Source: Methylomarinum sp. Ch1-1
Lineage (GTDB): Bacteria > Pseudomonadota > Gammaproteobacteria > Methylococcales > Methylomonadaceae
Length of the DNA stretch: 64,000 nt
Direction: 5' to 3'
NCBI RefSeq assembly: GCF_030717995.2
Contig: NZ_CP157743.1
Coordinates: 992,001 to 1,056,000 of the forward strand
In this document: piece after piece, positions 34,901 to 44,091 of the stretch
How positions within the stretch are numbered: position 1 is the first letter of the stretch
Layout: the number at the start of each line of letters is the position of its first letter
Notes under the pieces: model-generated
What the model was told of the DNA's origin: nothing
The model's input: the letters and a program-made list of their open reading frames with translations, nothing else
Database searches by the model: none
Position numbers and translations under genes: made by a program

Positions 34901-37585
34901 CATACGCTGTCGCGCCCCACGCGGGCGCGTGGATTGAAACCAGGACATCATCACTAAACAACAGCGCATAGAAGTCGCGCCCCACGCGGGCGCGTGGATT
35001 GAAACACCGCTGCCGGTGGCGTCGCCCATGAAGACCTGGTCGCGCCCCACGCGGGCGCGTGGATTGAAACGAAAGATCTCGCGAAGTTGAACACTCGCAT
35101 CGATGTCGCGCCCACGCGGGCGCGTGGATTGAAACCCCACCTTTGGGGCGTCATCCCCGCCCGCCCGGTCGCGCCTCACGCGGGCGCGTGGATTGAAACG
35201 AGTTGGTGCCGCCAGCGACCTTGTTGCTGCTCGTCGCGCCCACGCGGGCGCGTGGATTGAAACGGGATTAGCAAGCGGACGTTTTACCGCTGGCATGTCG
35301 CGCCCCACGCGGGCGCGTGGATTGAAACCGAAGCCAAAACAGAGCCGAAAAAAACGCGCATGTCGCGCCCCACGCGGGCGCGTGGATTGAAACTATGTCT
35401 CGTTCAGCGGCGGCAAGGATTCTGGCGTCGCGCCCCACGCGGGCGCGTGGATTGAAACGATTCGAGATAGGCGGCAATCAACGCATTGGCGTCGCGCCCC
35501 ACGCGGGCGCGTGGATTGAAACCCTGAAAAAGTCGAAGAGTTCCGCTTGCTCATGTCGCGCCCCACGCGGGCGCGTGGATTGAAACATCCTCGATAGCGA
35601 AAAACACAAAGAGGATATAGTCGCGCCCCACGCGGGCGCGTGGATTGAAACATGCTTTACAAGAATTTCCGCTTCTTTGTGCATGTCGCGCCCCACGCGG
35701 GCGCGTGGATTGAAACGCGCAGGCGTGTATGTTTAACAAATTCCGGCCGTCGCGCCCCACGCGGGCGCGTGGATTGAAACCGCCCCAGATGGCCAGCAGA
35801 ACAAACCAGAAGTGTCGCGCCCCACGCGGGCGCGTGGATTGAAACATTTAAATTAGGAATAGTTATGGCTGAATTAACGTCGCGCCCCACGCGGGCGCGT
35901 GGATTGAAACATCGAACCCAGCTAGGTCGGTTTCATAGCCGAGTCGCGCCCCACGCGGGCGCGTGGATTGAAACACGACGCGTGTCGGCAAACTTCGTCA
36001 CACATATGTCGCGCCCCACGCGGGCGCGTGGATTGAAACTGATGTACTAGCACAACTACAGGATCATGGATGTCGCGCCCCACGCGGGCGCGTGGATTGA
36101 AACTATATCCTGCACATACCCTGCACATCACTTATTAGTCGCGCCCCACGCGGGCGCGTGGATTGAAACATCATGGATAAGCTGAACATCCAGGGCCGCA
36201 GGTCGCGCCCCACGCGGGCGCGTGGATTGAAACTGCTAAAGGACTTTTCCAAAACCAATTATTCCTGTCGCGCCCCACGCGGGCGCGTGGATTGAAACGC
36301 GGATGCGATCGGGATATCTCAGCAGGCCGTGTCGCGCCCCACGCGGGCGCGTGGATTGAAACGTCCGATACTCGATGCACCCAGACGCCGAAGGTTGTCG
36401 CGCCCCACGCGGGCGCGTGGATTGAAACATCATGAACGGCGGCAACATTCTCACGCTACAAAGTCGCGCCCCACGCGGGCGCGTGGATTGAAACCCCGAC
36501 AACATCGAGCGGGTCGACGTGTTTCAGTCGCGCCCCACGCGGGCGCGTGGATTGAAACACCGGCATTTTGCCCTTGCGTCAAAACCTCGCGTCGCGCCCC
36601 ACGCGGGCGCGTGGATTGAAACCCAGGCGAGATACGCAAGGGTACCGAGGCCTTGTCGCGCCCCACGCGGGCGCGTGGATTGAAACATCGCCACGCCAAG
36701 CTGCGGCGGCCACGGCTTATCGCGCCTCACGCGGGCGCGTGGATTGAAACTAGAACAAGGATCTGGTCAAAAACGCAAAGTCGCGCCCCACGCGGGCGCG
36801 TGGATTGAAACACATAACCGATCGGCCAACGGCCAGCACGGTTGTCGCGCCCCACGCGGGCGCGTGGATTGAAACTGGCCCGGCAATTGGCCGAAGGGCT
36901 GGGTGTTGTCGCGCCCCACGCGGGCGCGTGGATTGAAACAATTATGATTTCGCTATGAACGAAGAAGCAAAGTCGCGCCCCACGCGGGCGCGTGGATTGA
37001 AACAATTCGGGACTGTCGCGGAAGGTACGCTTGACGTCGCGCCCACGCGGGCGCGTGGATTGAAACAGGCCGGCCGCCATGTGGCGCATGACCGACTCCA
37101 GTCGCGCCCCACGCGGGCGCGTGGATTGAAACTCAGGTGGCGCCTGGACGACTACCGGCGGTAGCGTCGCGCCCACGCGGGCGCGTGGATTGAAACAGGC
37201 CGGCCGCCATGTGGCGCATGACCGACTCCAGTCGCGCCTCACGCGGGCGCGTGGATTGAAACTCAGGTGGCGCCTGGACGACTACCGGCGGTAGCGTCGC
37301 GCCCACGCGGGCGCGTGGATTGAAACCGAACGCATCACCCTCGCCGAAGGCGCAAAACGGTCGCGCCCCACGCGGGCGCGTGGATTGAAACACCCCCTAT
37401 GCCCAGCAAAGGCACGGACAAACGTCGCGCCCCACGCGGGCGCGTGGATTGAAACGCAATATCTTCTGGGCGGCACAAAAGGCACCGCAGTCGCGCCCCA
37501 CGCGGGCGCGTGGATTGAAACAACTGAAGAAGGGCTGATTAAGCCCGGCCGCTGTCGCGCCCCATGCGGGCGCGTGGATTACGAC
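31935..37585 (+). CRISPR. Subtype I-C CRISPR array, 88 repeats by eye
   Basis: A 32-bp repeat beginning GTCGCGCCCCACGCGGG and ending GCGTGGATTGAAAC, the typical I-C repeat with a strong internal stem, recurs about every 64-67 bases. My count is 88 repeats and 87 spacers of about 33-36 bp. The first copy is at 31935. The last, at 37554, is decayed (CCATGCGG and a 3' end ATTACGAC), marking the distal end. Variants: a 31-bp form missing one C (repeats at 32778, 32841, 32905, 32969, 33033, 34456, 35105, 35233, 37036, 37166, 37296), GCTCC forms (33935, 34520, 34584) and GCCTC forms (34649, 35168, 36719, 37231). Open frames across the array are artefacts. Confidence 0.98.
37067..37295 (+). repeat. 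Tandem duplication of two spacer-repeat units
   Basis: The spacer at 37067-37100 (starts AGGCCGGCCGCCATG) recurs at 37197-37230. The next spacer at 37133-37165 (starts TCAGGTGGCGCCTGG) recurs at 37263-37295. The 130-bp block is duplicated in tandem with one repeat-base change (CCCCAC to CCTCAC at 37231), near the old end of the array. Confidence 0.95.
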
Positions 37586-37636
37586 TAACTTAGAGCGAAA
37601 TAAAATGACAAAAAAACGAACCAAGTTTGTGCAAAC

Positions 37637-37651
37637 GCACATTTTTGGCGC
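37637..37651. promoter_or_regulatory. NtrC-like site upstream of nirB
   Basis: GCAC-ATTTTTG-GCGC matches the NtrC palindrome GCAC-N7-GTGC with one mismatch. It lies about 90 bases upstream of the sigma-54 element at 37742, a usual enhancer distance. Confidence 0.6.
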
Positions 37652-37741
37652 GGTGAAGCTCTTGACGGGGATCATAAAAAACAGTGGGCTAGAGCAATAA
37701 AATAATAAATAGAACAATGCGTTAACTACAATCATAAAAGT

Positions 37742-37757
37742 TGGCATCATACCTGCA
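37742..37757 (+). promoter_or_regulatory. Sigma-54 promoter of the nirB operon
   Basis: TGGCAT-CATAC-CTGCA fits the -24/-12 consensus with exact GG-N10-GC spacing. The predicted start is near 37768, immediately before hairpin P1. Confidence 0.72.
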
Positions 37758-37769
37758 TTCTGTTAATTA

Positions 37770-37809
37770 AATTGTATGTTGGCAGTTACCCTAAAGCATT
37801 GGCGCTTTA
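37770..37809 (+). promoter_or_regulatory. ANTAR-type two-hairpin target in the nirB leader
   Basis: P2 is UAAAGC-[AUUGGC]-GCUUUA (37792-37809), a perfect 6-bp stem with a hexaloop having A1 and G4. Upstream, P1 is AAUUGU-[AUGUUG]-GCAGUU (37770-37787), a hexaloop with A1 but U at position 4. The P2 3' arm is also the 5' arm of the terminator that follows, so forming P2 would prevent termination. Confidence 0.72.
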
Positions 37810-37838
37810 ACCCCTTGATGAGGGTTAAGGCGTTTTTT
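37803..37838 (+). terminator. Leader terminator (attenuator) of nirB
   Basis: CGCTTTAACCC pairs with GGGTTAAGGCG, followed by eight T. It lies about 210 bases before the nirB start. No gene is evident between it and nirB, so it must be bypassed for nirB expression. The stretch 37840-38040 holds no other recognised element. Confidence 0.85.
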
Positions 37839-38046
37839 TTGTCCGTAAGTTTTTCAACTAGGGCAAGTGCAACACGGGAAGGCCAATGATATGAGGGGCG
37901 ATTCTGGGGCCATGATGATCACAGTAAAAGATGCATCAAGGACTGCGGCGCTAAAGATGGGATGGGATCGTCTGGACCTTGGAAATGAAATTGAAGCACG
38001 CGAAACCGGGATGATATGCCTGGCGAATTACTGAGAGGTTTGCACT

Positions 38047-40584
38047 ATGAACGCTAAACAAACACTGGTTGTGATCGGAAATGGCATGGTGGGCCAGCAT
38101 TTTCTGGATAGCTTAATCAATAGCGAGGTGAAAGATGATTTCGATATCGTGACCTTTTGCGAGGAGCCGCGGCCGGCCTATGACCGGGTGCATCTGTCGG
38201 AATATTTCAACGGTAAAAGCGCTGACGACCTGTCTTTGGTCAAAGAGGGCTTTTTCGAACAACAAGGGATCAAAATCCATTTGGGCGATCGCGCCGTGAA
38301 AATCGACCAGCAACGGCAATTGGTTCATTCGGCGCAAGGGCTTGAAGTCCGTTATGACAAAGTCGTATTGGCAACCGGATCTTATCCGTTCGTGCCGCCA
38401 ATTCCCGGTCATGAACGGGAGCAATGTCTGGTTTATCGGACCATCGAGGATTTGGAAGCGATAACGGCCCATGCCAAGAATGCACGCGTGGGTGTCGTCG
38501 TTGGCGGGGGGGTGTTGGGCCTGGAAGCCGGCAAGGCGTTAACGGACCTAGGGCTGCAGACCCATGTGGTGGAATTTGCGCCCCGTTTGATGGCGGTGCA
38601 ACTGGATGATGGCGGTGGCGCGATGCTGAGAAGCAAAATCGAGGCCTTGGGCGTCAAGGTGCATACCAGCAAGAATACCCGTAACATTTCCGATGGCGAT
38701 CGACATGCACTGAAAATGGAGTTCGCCGACGATGACAGTCTGGAAACCGATCTGATCCTGTTTTCCGCCGGCATTCGTCCGCGTGACGATATCGCCCACG
38801 CCAGTGGCTTGGAAGTGGGGCCGCGCGGCGGCATCGTCATCGACGATGAATGCAAAACCTCGAATCCGGATATTTACGCTATCGGTGAATGCGCGTTATG
38901 GAACGGTCGCATATTCGGCCTGGTCGCACCAGGCTATACCATGGCTCGCACCGTCGTGGCCAATCTGGCGGGAAGGGAAGACCGTTTTCAAGGCGCCGAC
39001 ATGAGCACCAAGCTGAAATTGATGGGAGTCGACGTCGCCAGTATCGGCGATGCCCATGCGCAAAGCCAAGGTTCTCTAGTGTACACCTATCAGGACGGTT
39101 CGGCGGAAGTCTACAAGCGCCTGGTGGTTAGCGCGGACAAAACACGTCTGTTAGGCGCGGTGCTGGTGGGAGATGCGGCGGGTTACAGTACCTTGCTGCA
39201 ATATTGTCTGAACGGCATTGAGTTGCCTGAAAACCCGGATTCGTTAATCTTGCCGGCGCGTTCCGATGAGTCGGTCGGTTTAGGGCCGGATGCCTTGCCG
39301 GAATCGGCGCAAATTTGTTCTTGTCACGATGTCTCCAAAGGCCGGATTTGTCAGGCGATCGAACAAGGTAGCGTCAGCGTACCGGCCTTGAAGGGCGAGA
39401 CCCTGGCAGGTACCGGTTGTGGCGGTTGCGTTCCCTTGCTGAAGTCGGTGTTGGATTGCGAGCTGAAAAAAGCAGGCGTCGAGGTGAATAACGATATTTG
39501 TGAACATTTCCCCCATACCCGGCAAGATATTTATAACCTGGTCATGGTCGAGGAAATCAAGACCTTTCATGAATTACTCGACAAGCACGGTAAAGGCCGG
39601 GGCTGTGAGATATGTCGTCAGGCCGTCGGCTCGATTTTGGCTTCTTATTGGAACGATTACATTCTCAAGAAAGAACACATCGGTTTGCAGGATACCAACG
39701 ATATTTTTCTCGCCAACATGCAAAAGGACGGCACCTATTCTGTCGTGCCTCGCGTGACCGGGGGCGAAATTACGCCGGATCAATTGATCGCTTTGGGACG
39801 AGTCGCTAAGAAATATCGACTGTATAGTAAGATTACCGGCGGCCAGCGCGTCGATTTGTTCGGCGCCCGGGTCGAGCAACTGCCGTCGATCTGGCGAGAG
39901 CTGATCGCTGCCGGGTTCGAAAGCGGGCATGCCTACGGCAAATCGCTGCGTACCGTGAAATCCTGTGTCGGCAGCACCTGGTGCCGTTTCGGGGTCGATG
40001 ACAGCGTCGGTTTGGCCATCGAGCTGGAAAATCGTTACAAGGGCTTGCGCGCGCCGCATAAAATCAAATTCGCCGTGTCGGGCTGCACCCGGGAATGCGC
40101 CGAGGCGCAGGGCAAGGATATCGGTGTCATCGCCACAGAAGGAGGATGGAATCTATACGTCTGCGGCAATGGCGGCATGAAGCCGCGGCATGCGGATTTG
40201 TTCGCCACCAATCTGGATAAGGAAGCCTTGATCAAATATATCGACCGTTTGTTGATTTTCTATGTGCGCACCGCCGACCGCTTGCAGCGCACGTCGGTAT
40301 GGATGGAAAACATGGAAGGCGGCTTGGATTATTTGCGTTCTGTTGTTATTGAAGACAGGTTGGGCATCTGTGAGCAATTAGAGGCGCAGATGCAGCGTGT
40401 CATCGAGACTTATCAGTGCGAATGGAAGACAACCATCCAGGACGAACAAAAACTCAAGCGCTTCCGTCATTTTGTCAACAGCGACCAGTCCGACGACAAC
40501 GTTTTGTTTGTCGAGGAGCGTGGCCAGATTCGCCCGGCTAATGACGCCGAGCGCGAACAGCATCAGTTAACCGTGGAGGCCTGA
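38047..40584 (+). CDS. nirB: Assimilatory nitrite reductase [NAD(P)H], large subunit
   Basis: Reduces nitrite to ammonium in the cytoplasm; 845 residues. An N-terminal FAD/NAD module (VVIGNGMVGQHF; VVVGGGVLGLEAGKAL) is followed by a BFD-like [2Fe-2S] domain with Cys424, Cys426, Cys458 and Cys461. A second small Cys pair is at 520 and 523. The C-terminal sirohaem/[4Fe-4S] domain has cluster cysteines Cys640, Cys646 (SCVGSTWCRFG), Cys680 and Cys684 (SGCTRECAEAQG). First gene of the operon nirB-nirD-phzF-narK-nasT, controlled by sigma-54 and a leader terminator. The ATG at 38047 gives the family N-terminus. Confidence 0.96.
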   Translation: MNAKQTLVVIGNGMVGQHFLDSLINSEVKDDFDIVTFCEEPRPAYDRVHLSEYFNGKSADDLSLVKEGFFEQQGIKIHLGDRAVKIDQQRQLVHSAQGLEVRYDKVVLATGSYPFVPPIPGHEREQCLVYRTIEDLEAITAHAKNARVGVVVGGGVLGLEAGKALTDLGLQTHVVEFAPRLMAVQLDDGGGAMLRSKIEALGVKVHTSKNTRNISDGDRHALKMEFADDDSLETDLILFSAGIRPRDDIAHASGLEVGPRGGIVIDDECKTSNPDIYAIGECALWNGRIFGLVAPGYTMARTVVANLAGREDRFQGADMSTKLKLMGVDVASIGDAHAQSQGSLVYTYQDGSAEVYKRLVVSADKTRLLGAVLVGDAAGYSTLLQYCLNGIELPENPDSLILPARSDESVGLGPDALPESAQICSCHDVSKGRICQAIEQGSVSVPALKGETLAGTGCGGCVPLLKSVLDCELKKAGVEVNNDICEHFPHTRQDIYNLVMVEEIKTFHELLDKHGKGRGCEICRQAVGSILASYWNDYILKKEHIGLQDTNDIFLANMQKDGTYSVVPRVTGGEITPDQLIALGRVAKKYRLYSKITGGQRVDLFGARVEQLPSIWRELIAAGFESGHAYGKSLRTVKSCVGSTWCRFGVDDSVGLAIELENRYKGLRAPHKIKFAVSGCTRECAEAQGKDIGVIATEGGWNLYVCGNGGMKPRHADLFATNLDKEALIKYIDRLLIFYVRTADRLQRTSVWMENMEGGLDYLRSVVIEDRLGICEQLEAQMQRVIETYQCEWKTTIQDEQKLKRFRHFVNSDQSDDNVLFVEERGQIRPANDAEREQHQLTVEA

Positions 40585-40586
40585 GC

Positions 40587-40925
40587 ATGACTGAATGGAG
40601 CGATATCTGCGCTGTAGACGATCTGCAACCGGATTCGGGCGTCTGCGCCCTGATCGACAACCGACAAATCGCCATCTTTTATCTACCCAGAGAGCAAGCC
40701 GTTTTCGCGTTAGATAACCATGATCCGTTTTCCCATGCCAATGTGCTTTCGCGCGGCATGATCGGCGACTTGCGGGGCGAACCGATGGTGGCTTCGCCGA
40801 TGTATAAACAGCATTTCAGCCTGAAGACAGGCGTATGCCTTGAGGATGAGGCGGTTAAGCTGCAAACGTATAACGTCCGTATCGACAAACAGCGTGTGCA
40901 AATTGCCTTCGGGAGCGAGCCATGA
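40587..40925 (+). CDS. nirD: Nitrite reductase small subunit NirD
   Basis: A 112-residue Rieske-fold partner of NirB. The usual Rieske cluster ligands (Cys-x-His ... Cys-x-x-His) are absent, as is normal for NirD: the loops read ALDNHDPFSHANVLSRG and VASPMYKQHFSLKTGVCLED. It starts two bases after nirB and overlaps phzF by four bases, so it is tightly coupled in the operon. Confidence 0.93.
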   Translation: MTEWSDICAVDDLQPDSGVCALIDNRQIAIFYLPREQAVFALDNHDPFSHANVLSRGMIGDLRGEPMVASPMYKQHFSLKTGVCLEDEAVKLQTYNVRIDKQRVQIAFGSEP

Positions 40926-41833
40926 GTTATCAATATTATATAACCGATGTGTTTACCCGCGAATTGTTCGGAGGCGCGCAAATAGCCGTTTTCCCGCAGG
41001 CAACCGGATTGGCGGATGAGCAAATGGCGTTGATTGCGCAGGAGCTGGCCTTGACAGAGACGGTGTTCGTGTTTAATTCGCCGGTAGATCCGCATCGGCG
41101 GGTCATGCGAATCTTCACCCCCCATGGCGAGATCGATTTCGCCGGCCACCCGGTGATCGCGACCGCCTATGTGCTGGGGCATTGTGGCGATATTCAACTC
41201 GCCGAGCCCTTGACCCAGATGGTGTTCGAACAGAATTCCGGGCCGGTCGAGGTCAATATTTCGGCCAGGGATGGTCGGCCCTCCTTGGTGCAATTTACCC
41301 GCAAGGTCGCTTCGGTGGTGGATCGCTTTGCGCCCAGCGATCAAGAGCTGGCTGGTTTTCTATCCTTACGGGTCGCCGACCTGGACCATAATAAATACGC
41401 TCCCCGCTTGGTGTCTTGCGGCTTTCCCTATCTCATCGTGCCGCTTTGGAGCTACGCCAGCGTGCGCAAGGCTCGATTCAATTATGCGACCTGGAGCCAG
41501 TCGGTGGCTCCGCAAACTGCCGCCCAGGAAATTTTGTTGTTCGCCCCGAAAACCCCATATCCGGATGCCGATTTCAATTTGAGACTGCTGGGGCCGAATA
41601 TCGGTTTGCAAGAAGACCCGCCGGTGGGTAATGCCATTCCGGCTTTTGCCGCTTATCTTTGTTCTTTCGATTTTACTCGCAAGGGAACCTATACCTTTGC
41701 CGTGGACCGTGGTGATGCCGACAGTCGCCGCAGTGTGCTGAACATCGAAATGGATAACAAAGGCGAGGCTTTGTTGCCGCTACGAGTAGGCGGGGAAGCG
41801 GTGATTTTCGCCGAAGGTACGATTTTGATTTGA
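40922..41833 (+). CDS. PhzF family isomerase/epimerase-like protein
   Basis: A cytoplasmic protein of 303 residues with the diaminopimelate-epimerase-like fold of the PhzF family. It has QYYITDVFTRELFGGAQIAVFP, LALTETVFVF with the putative catalytic Glu, and IFTPHGEIDFAGHPVIATAYVL. PhzF proteins catalyse hydrogen shifts in phenazine synthesis, but most homologues have no known substrate and there is no other phenazine gene here. The ATGA overlap with nirD and position before the nitrate transporter tie it to the nitrate operon; its role there is unknown. Confidence 0.85.
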   Translation: MSYQYYITDVFTRELFGGAQIAVFPQATGLADEQMALIAQELALTETVFVFNSPVDPHRRVMRIFTPHGEIDFAGHPVIATAYVLGHCGDIQLAEPLTQMVFEQNSGPVEVNISARDGRPSLVQFTRKVASVVDRFAPSDQELAGFLSLRVADLDHNKYAPRLVSCGFPYLIVPLWSYASVRKARFNYATWSQSVAPQTAAQEILLFAPKTPYPDADFNLRLLGPNIGLQEDPPVGNAIPAFAAYLCSFDFTRKGTYTFAVDRGDADSRRSVLNIEMDNKGEALLPLRVGGEAVIFAEGTILI

Positions 41834-41894
41834 TCCAGATGGGGTGGTATGGAAACTGCATAAAGACGTATAAATTGATATTGAAGAATCTAGC

Positions 41895-43373
41895 ATGAGC
41901 GCAATTAAATTTAATCTTTTCAGCTTGAGCGGCAAAATGAAAGTTTTGCACATGAGCTGGATGGCCTTTTTGATCAGTTTTATCGTCTGGTTCAATCATG
42001 CGCCGTTAATGCTGATGATTCAGCAGGAAATCGGACTGAGCGCACAGGAGATCAACATCATATTATTGTTGAATGTGGCGTTAACGATCCCGGCGCGCTT
42101 GTTGGTCGGCGTGTTGGTCGACCGTTACGGCGCCCGTATCAGTTATAGTGTGTTATTGGCGCTGTGTAGCCTGCCTTGTTTCATGTTTGCATTGGCCGAT
42201 AGTTTTGCCCAACTGGCCTGGGCGCGTTTTCTGTTAGGAGGCATCGGCGCCGGCTTCGTCATCGGCATCCGCATTATCGGAGACTGGTTCCCCTCCCGGC
42301 AAATGGGCACCGCCGAAGGCATATATGCCGGCTGGGGGAATTGCGGTTCAGCCGTCGCCGCCATGCTTTTACCGGGTGCGGCGCTGTATTTTGGCGACGA
42401 AAACGGCTGGCGATATGCCATCGCGCTTACCGGATTATTGTCCTTGTGTTTTGCCGCTATCTATTATTGCAACGTGAAGAATCTGCCGGATTGTGCGCAT
42501 TGCCTACGGCGTGGGCCTACGACTATTCTCGAGGTTTCCAGCATTCGCGATTTGTTTTTGTATATCCTTGCGATCGTCCCGCTTTATGGAGCCTTGTCTC
42601 TGTTGGTGTGGAAACTTTCGCGTCCGGAGATGGCTCTGTTATCAGGCTATTGGATCCTGGTCATCAATCTGTTGATTTGGAGCGTGTTTTTTTATCACGC
42701 CTACAAGGTTATCGACCTGAATGCGGAACGGCTCAGTCAACCGGTGGCGATCGTTCATCGTTACCAGGTCAGTCAGGTCTTGGTGCTGGGTTTGCTGTAT
42801 TTGGTGACTTTTGGTTCTAAATTGGCGGTGGTGTCGATGTTGCCGATTTTTTTCTATCAAACCTTCAATGCCTCGCAACAGGTCACCTTGGTCGAGGCCG
42901 GTATGCTGGCGGCCTGTTTTGTGCTGCTCAACCTGATAGCCAGGCCGGCCGGCGGCTGGGTCAGCGATAGATTCGGACGCAAGCCGACGTTATATGTGTA
43001 TTGTGCCGGACTCACGATCAGTTATGTGTTGATGGCGCAGATTTCGCCGCAATGGCCTATCGCCCTGGCGGTTTCCGTCACCTTGATCTGTTCCATTTTT
43101 TTGCAAGGGGCCGAGGGCGCTGTTTTCGCGGTGGTTCCTTTGGTAAAGCGATCGATGACCGGGCAAATCGCCGGAGTCGTCGGCGCCTACGGTAATGCCG
43201 GGGCGATTTTCTTTCTGGTCGCGCTGACCTTCGTTCCGGCGTCCGTGTTCTTTTTGATTTTGGCGCTATGTTGTCTGCTGTCGCTGACGACCATTCTTTT
43301 TCTGAATGAACCGAAGAGCGTGATAACGGAAATCATGCCCGATGGGTCGTTGGCCGTCATCGAACTGGATTGA
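41895..43373 (+). CDS. narK: MFS nitrate/nitrite transporter (NarK/NrtP type)
   Basis: A 492-residue protein with about twelve membrane helices of the nitrate-nitrite porter family. Both nitrate signature regions are visible: GGIGAGFVIGIRIIGDWFP followed by MGTAEGIYAGWGNCGSAVAAMLLPG, and later AGVVGAYGNAGAIFFLVAL. The N-terminal MFS loop is LVGVLVDRYGARISYS and its second-half counterpart is PAGGWVSDRFGRKPTLY. The genome thus has both an ABC and an MFS route for nitrate. It is co-transcribed with nirBD and followed three bases later by nasT. Confidence 0.92.
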   Translation: MSAIKFNLFSLSGKMKVLHMSWMAFLISFIVWFNHAPLMLMIQQEIGLSAQEINIILLLNVALTIPARLLVGVLVDRYGARISYSVLLALCSLPCFMFALADSFAQLAWARFLLGGIGAGFVIGIRIIGDWFPSRQMGTAEGIYAGWGNCGSAVAAMLLPGAALYFGDENGWRYAIALTGLLSLCFAAIYYCNVKNLPDCAHCLRRGPTTILEVSSIRDLFLYILAIVPLYGALSLLVWKLSRPEMALLSGYWILVINLLIWSVFFYHAYKVIDLNAERLSQPVAIVHRYQVSQVLVLGLLYLVTFGSKLAVVSMLPIFFYQTFNASQQVTLVEAGMLAACFVLLNLIARPAGGWVSDRFGRKPTLYVYCAGLTISYVLMAQISPQWPIALAVSVTLICSIFLQGAEGAVFAVVPLVKRSMTGQIAGVVGAYGNAGAIFFLVALTFVPASVFFLILALCCLLSLTTILFLNEPKSVITEIMPDGSLAVIELD

Positions 43374-43376
43374 ATC

Positions 43377-43970
43377 ATGAGCAAGTTGAGCGTGTTGGTG
43401 GCCAATGAATTGGAGGGTGACGATGTATTGCAGCAAACACTTCAGCACTGCGGCTATGACGTTGCGGCATTGAACCTGTCGGGGCTTGAATTGCTGGAAA
43501 TGGTCAAGAACTTGCGGCCGGACATCGTCATCCTTAATTTATACCGTCCCGATAAAACTCTCTTGCAGCAAGTGATCGGTATCAATCAGCAGCATGCCGT
43601 TCCGGTGATTATGTTCGCCGAGGACCAAAGCACCGAAACAATCAATAAAGTGATCAAGGCGGGAGTCAGCGCCTATATCGTCGACGGTTTCGAGGCCAAA
43701 CGGATCAAGGCGATTGTCGATATCGCATTGGCTCGTTTCAAGGAACAGCACGCATTGAAGTTGGAATTGGAAAAAACCAAAACCAAACTGGAAGAGCGTA
43801 AGGATATAGACAAGGCCAAGGCCTTGTTGATCAAGACTCAAGGTTACTCTGAAGAACAGGCCTATCATGCGTTGCGTAAATTGGCGATGGAAAGGGGCTT
43901 GACCATCGGCGACATGGCGAAAAATGTGTTGGCGATGGCCGATTTACTGAATCAGAAGCCTGCACAGTAA
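43377..43970 (+). CDS. nasT: NasT-like ANTAR antiterminator with pseudo-receiver domain
   Basis: A 197-residue RNA-binding regulator. The N-terminal receiver-like domain (residues 1-120) has Asn54 (DIVILNLYRP) where the phosphoacceptor Asp would be, and the acidic pocket near residue 10 is poorly kept. A coiled linker (about 125-140) leads to a C-terminal ANTAR domain: KAKALLIKTQGYSEEQAYHALRKLAMERGLTIGDMAKNVL. ANTAR proteins bind paired hexaloop hairpins and block terminators. NasT proteins are normally held inactive by the nitrate sensor NasS; no nasS is adjacent. Likely targets are the three leaders at 22.2, 37.8 and 44.1 kb, including its own operon. Confidence 0.9.
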   Translation: MSKLSVLVANELEGDDVLQQTLQHCGYDVAALNLSGLELLEMVKNLRPDIVILNLYRPDKTLLQQVIGINQQHAVPVIMFAEDQSTETINKVIKAGVSAYIVDGFEAKRIKAIVDIALARFKEQHALKLELEKTKTKLEERKDIDKAKALLIKTQGYSEEQAYHALRKLAMERGLTIGDMAKNVLAMADLLNQKPAQ

Positions 43971-43976
43971 CGGTGC
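43962..43976. promoter_or_regulatory. NtrC-like site upstream of the nitrate reductase operon
   Basis: GCAC-AGTAACG-GTGC is a perfect match to the NtrC half-site pattern GCAC-N7-GTGC. It overlaps the nasT stop codon and lies about 115 bases upstream of the sigma-54 element. Confidence 0.65.
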
Positions 43977-44091
43977 GTTGCGCACCAAGGCAGAGAATTC
44001 TAAGGGTTTAAGCGGCGATGAAACCCGTGATCTGGTTCGGTTATTCTCTGTTCCAACGCGTAGCGGCTGAATTTGGCGGGATCTGATTCGT

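Noticed and set aside
31852-37750. Dozens of open frames across the CRISPR array on both strands, with repeated peptides such as APHAGAWIET and FQSTRPRGAR
   Set aside because: They are translations of the repeat and spacers; the 64-67-base period and lack of starts with ribosome-binding sites rule out genes.
40587-40925. NirD considered as a damaged Rieske protein because the cluster ligands are missing
   Set aside because: NirD small subunits normally lack the Rieske ligands, so this is the standard form.
43974-43988. GGTGCG-TTG-CGCACC hairpin after nasT as a terminator
   Set aside because: No T-run follows and its left half overlaps the NtrC-like site, so a termination role is not supported.
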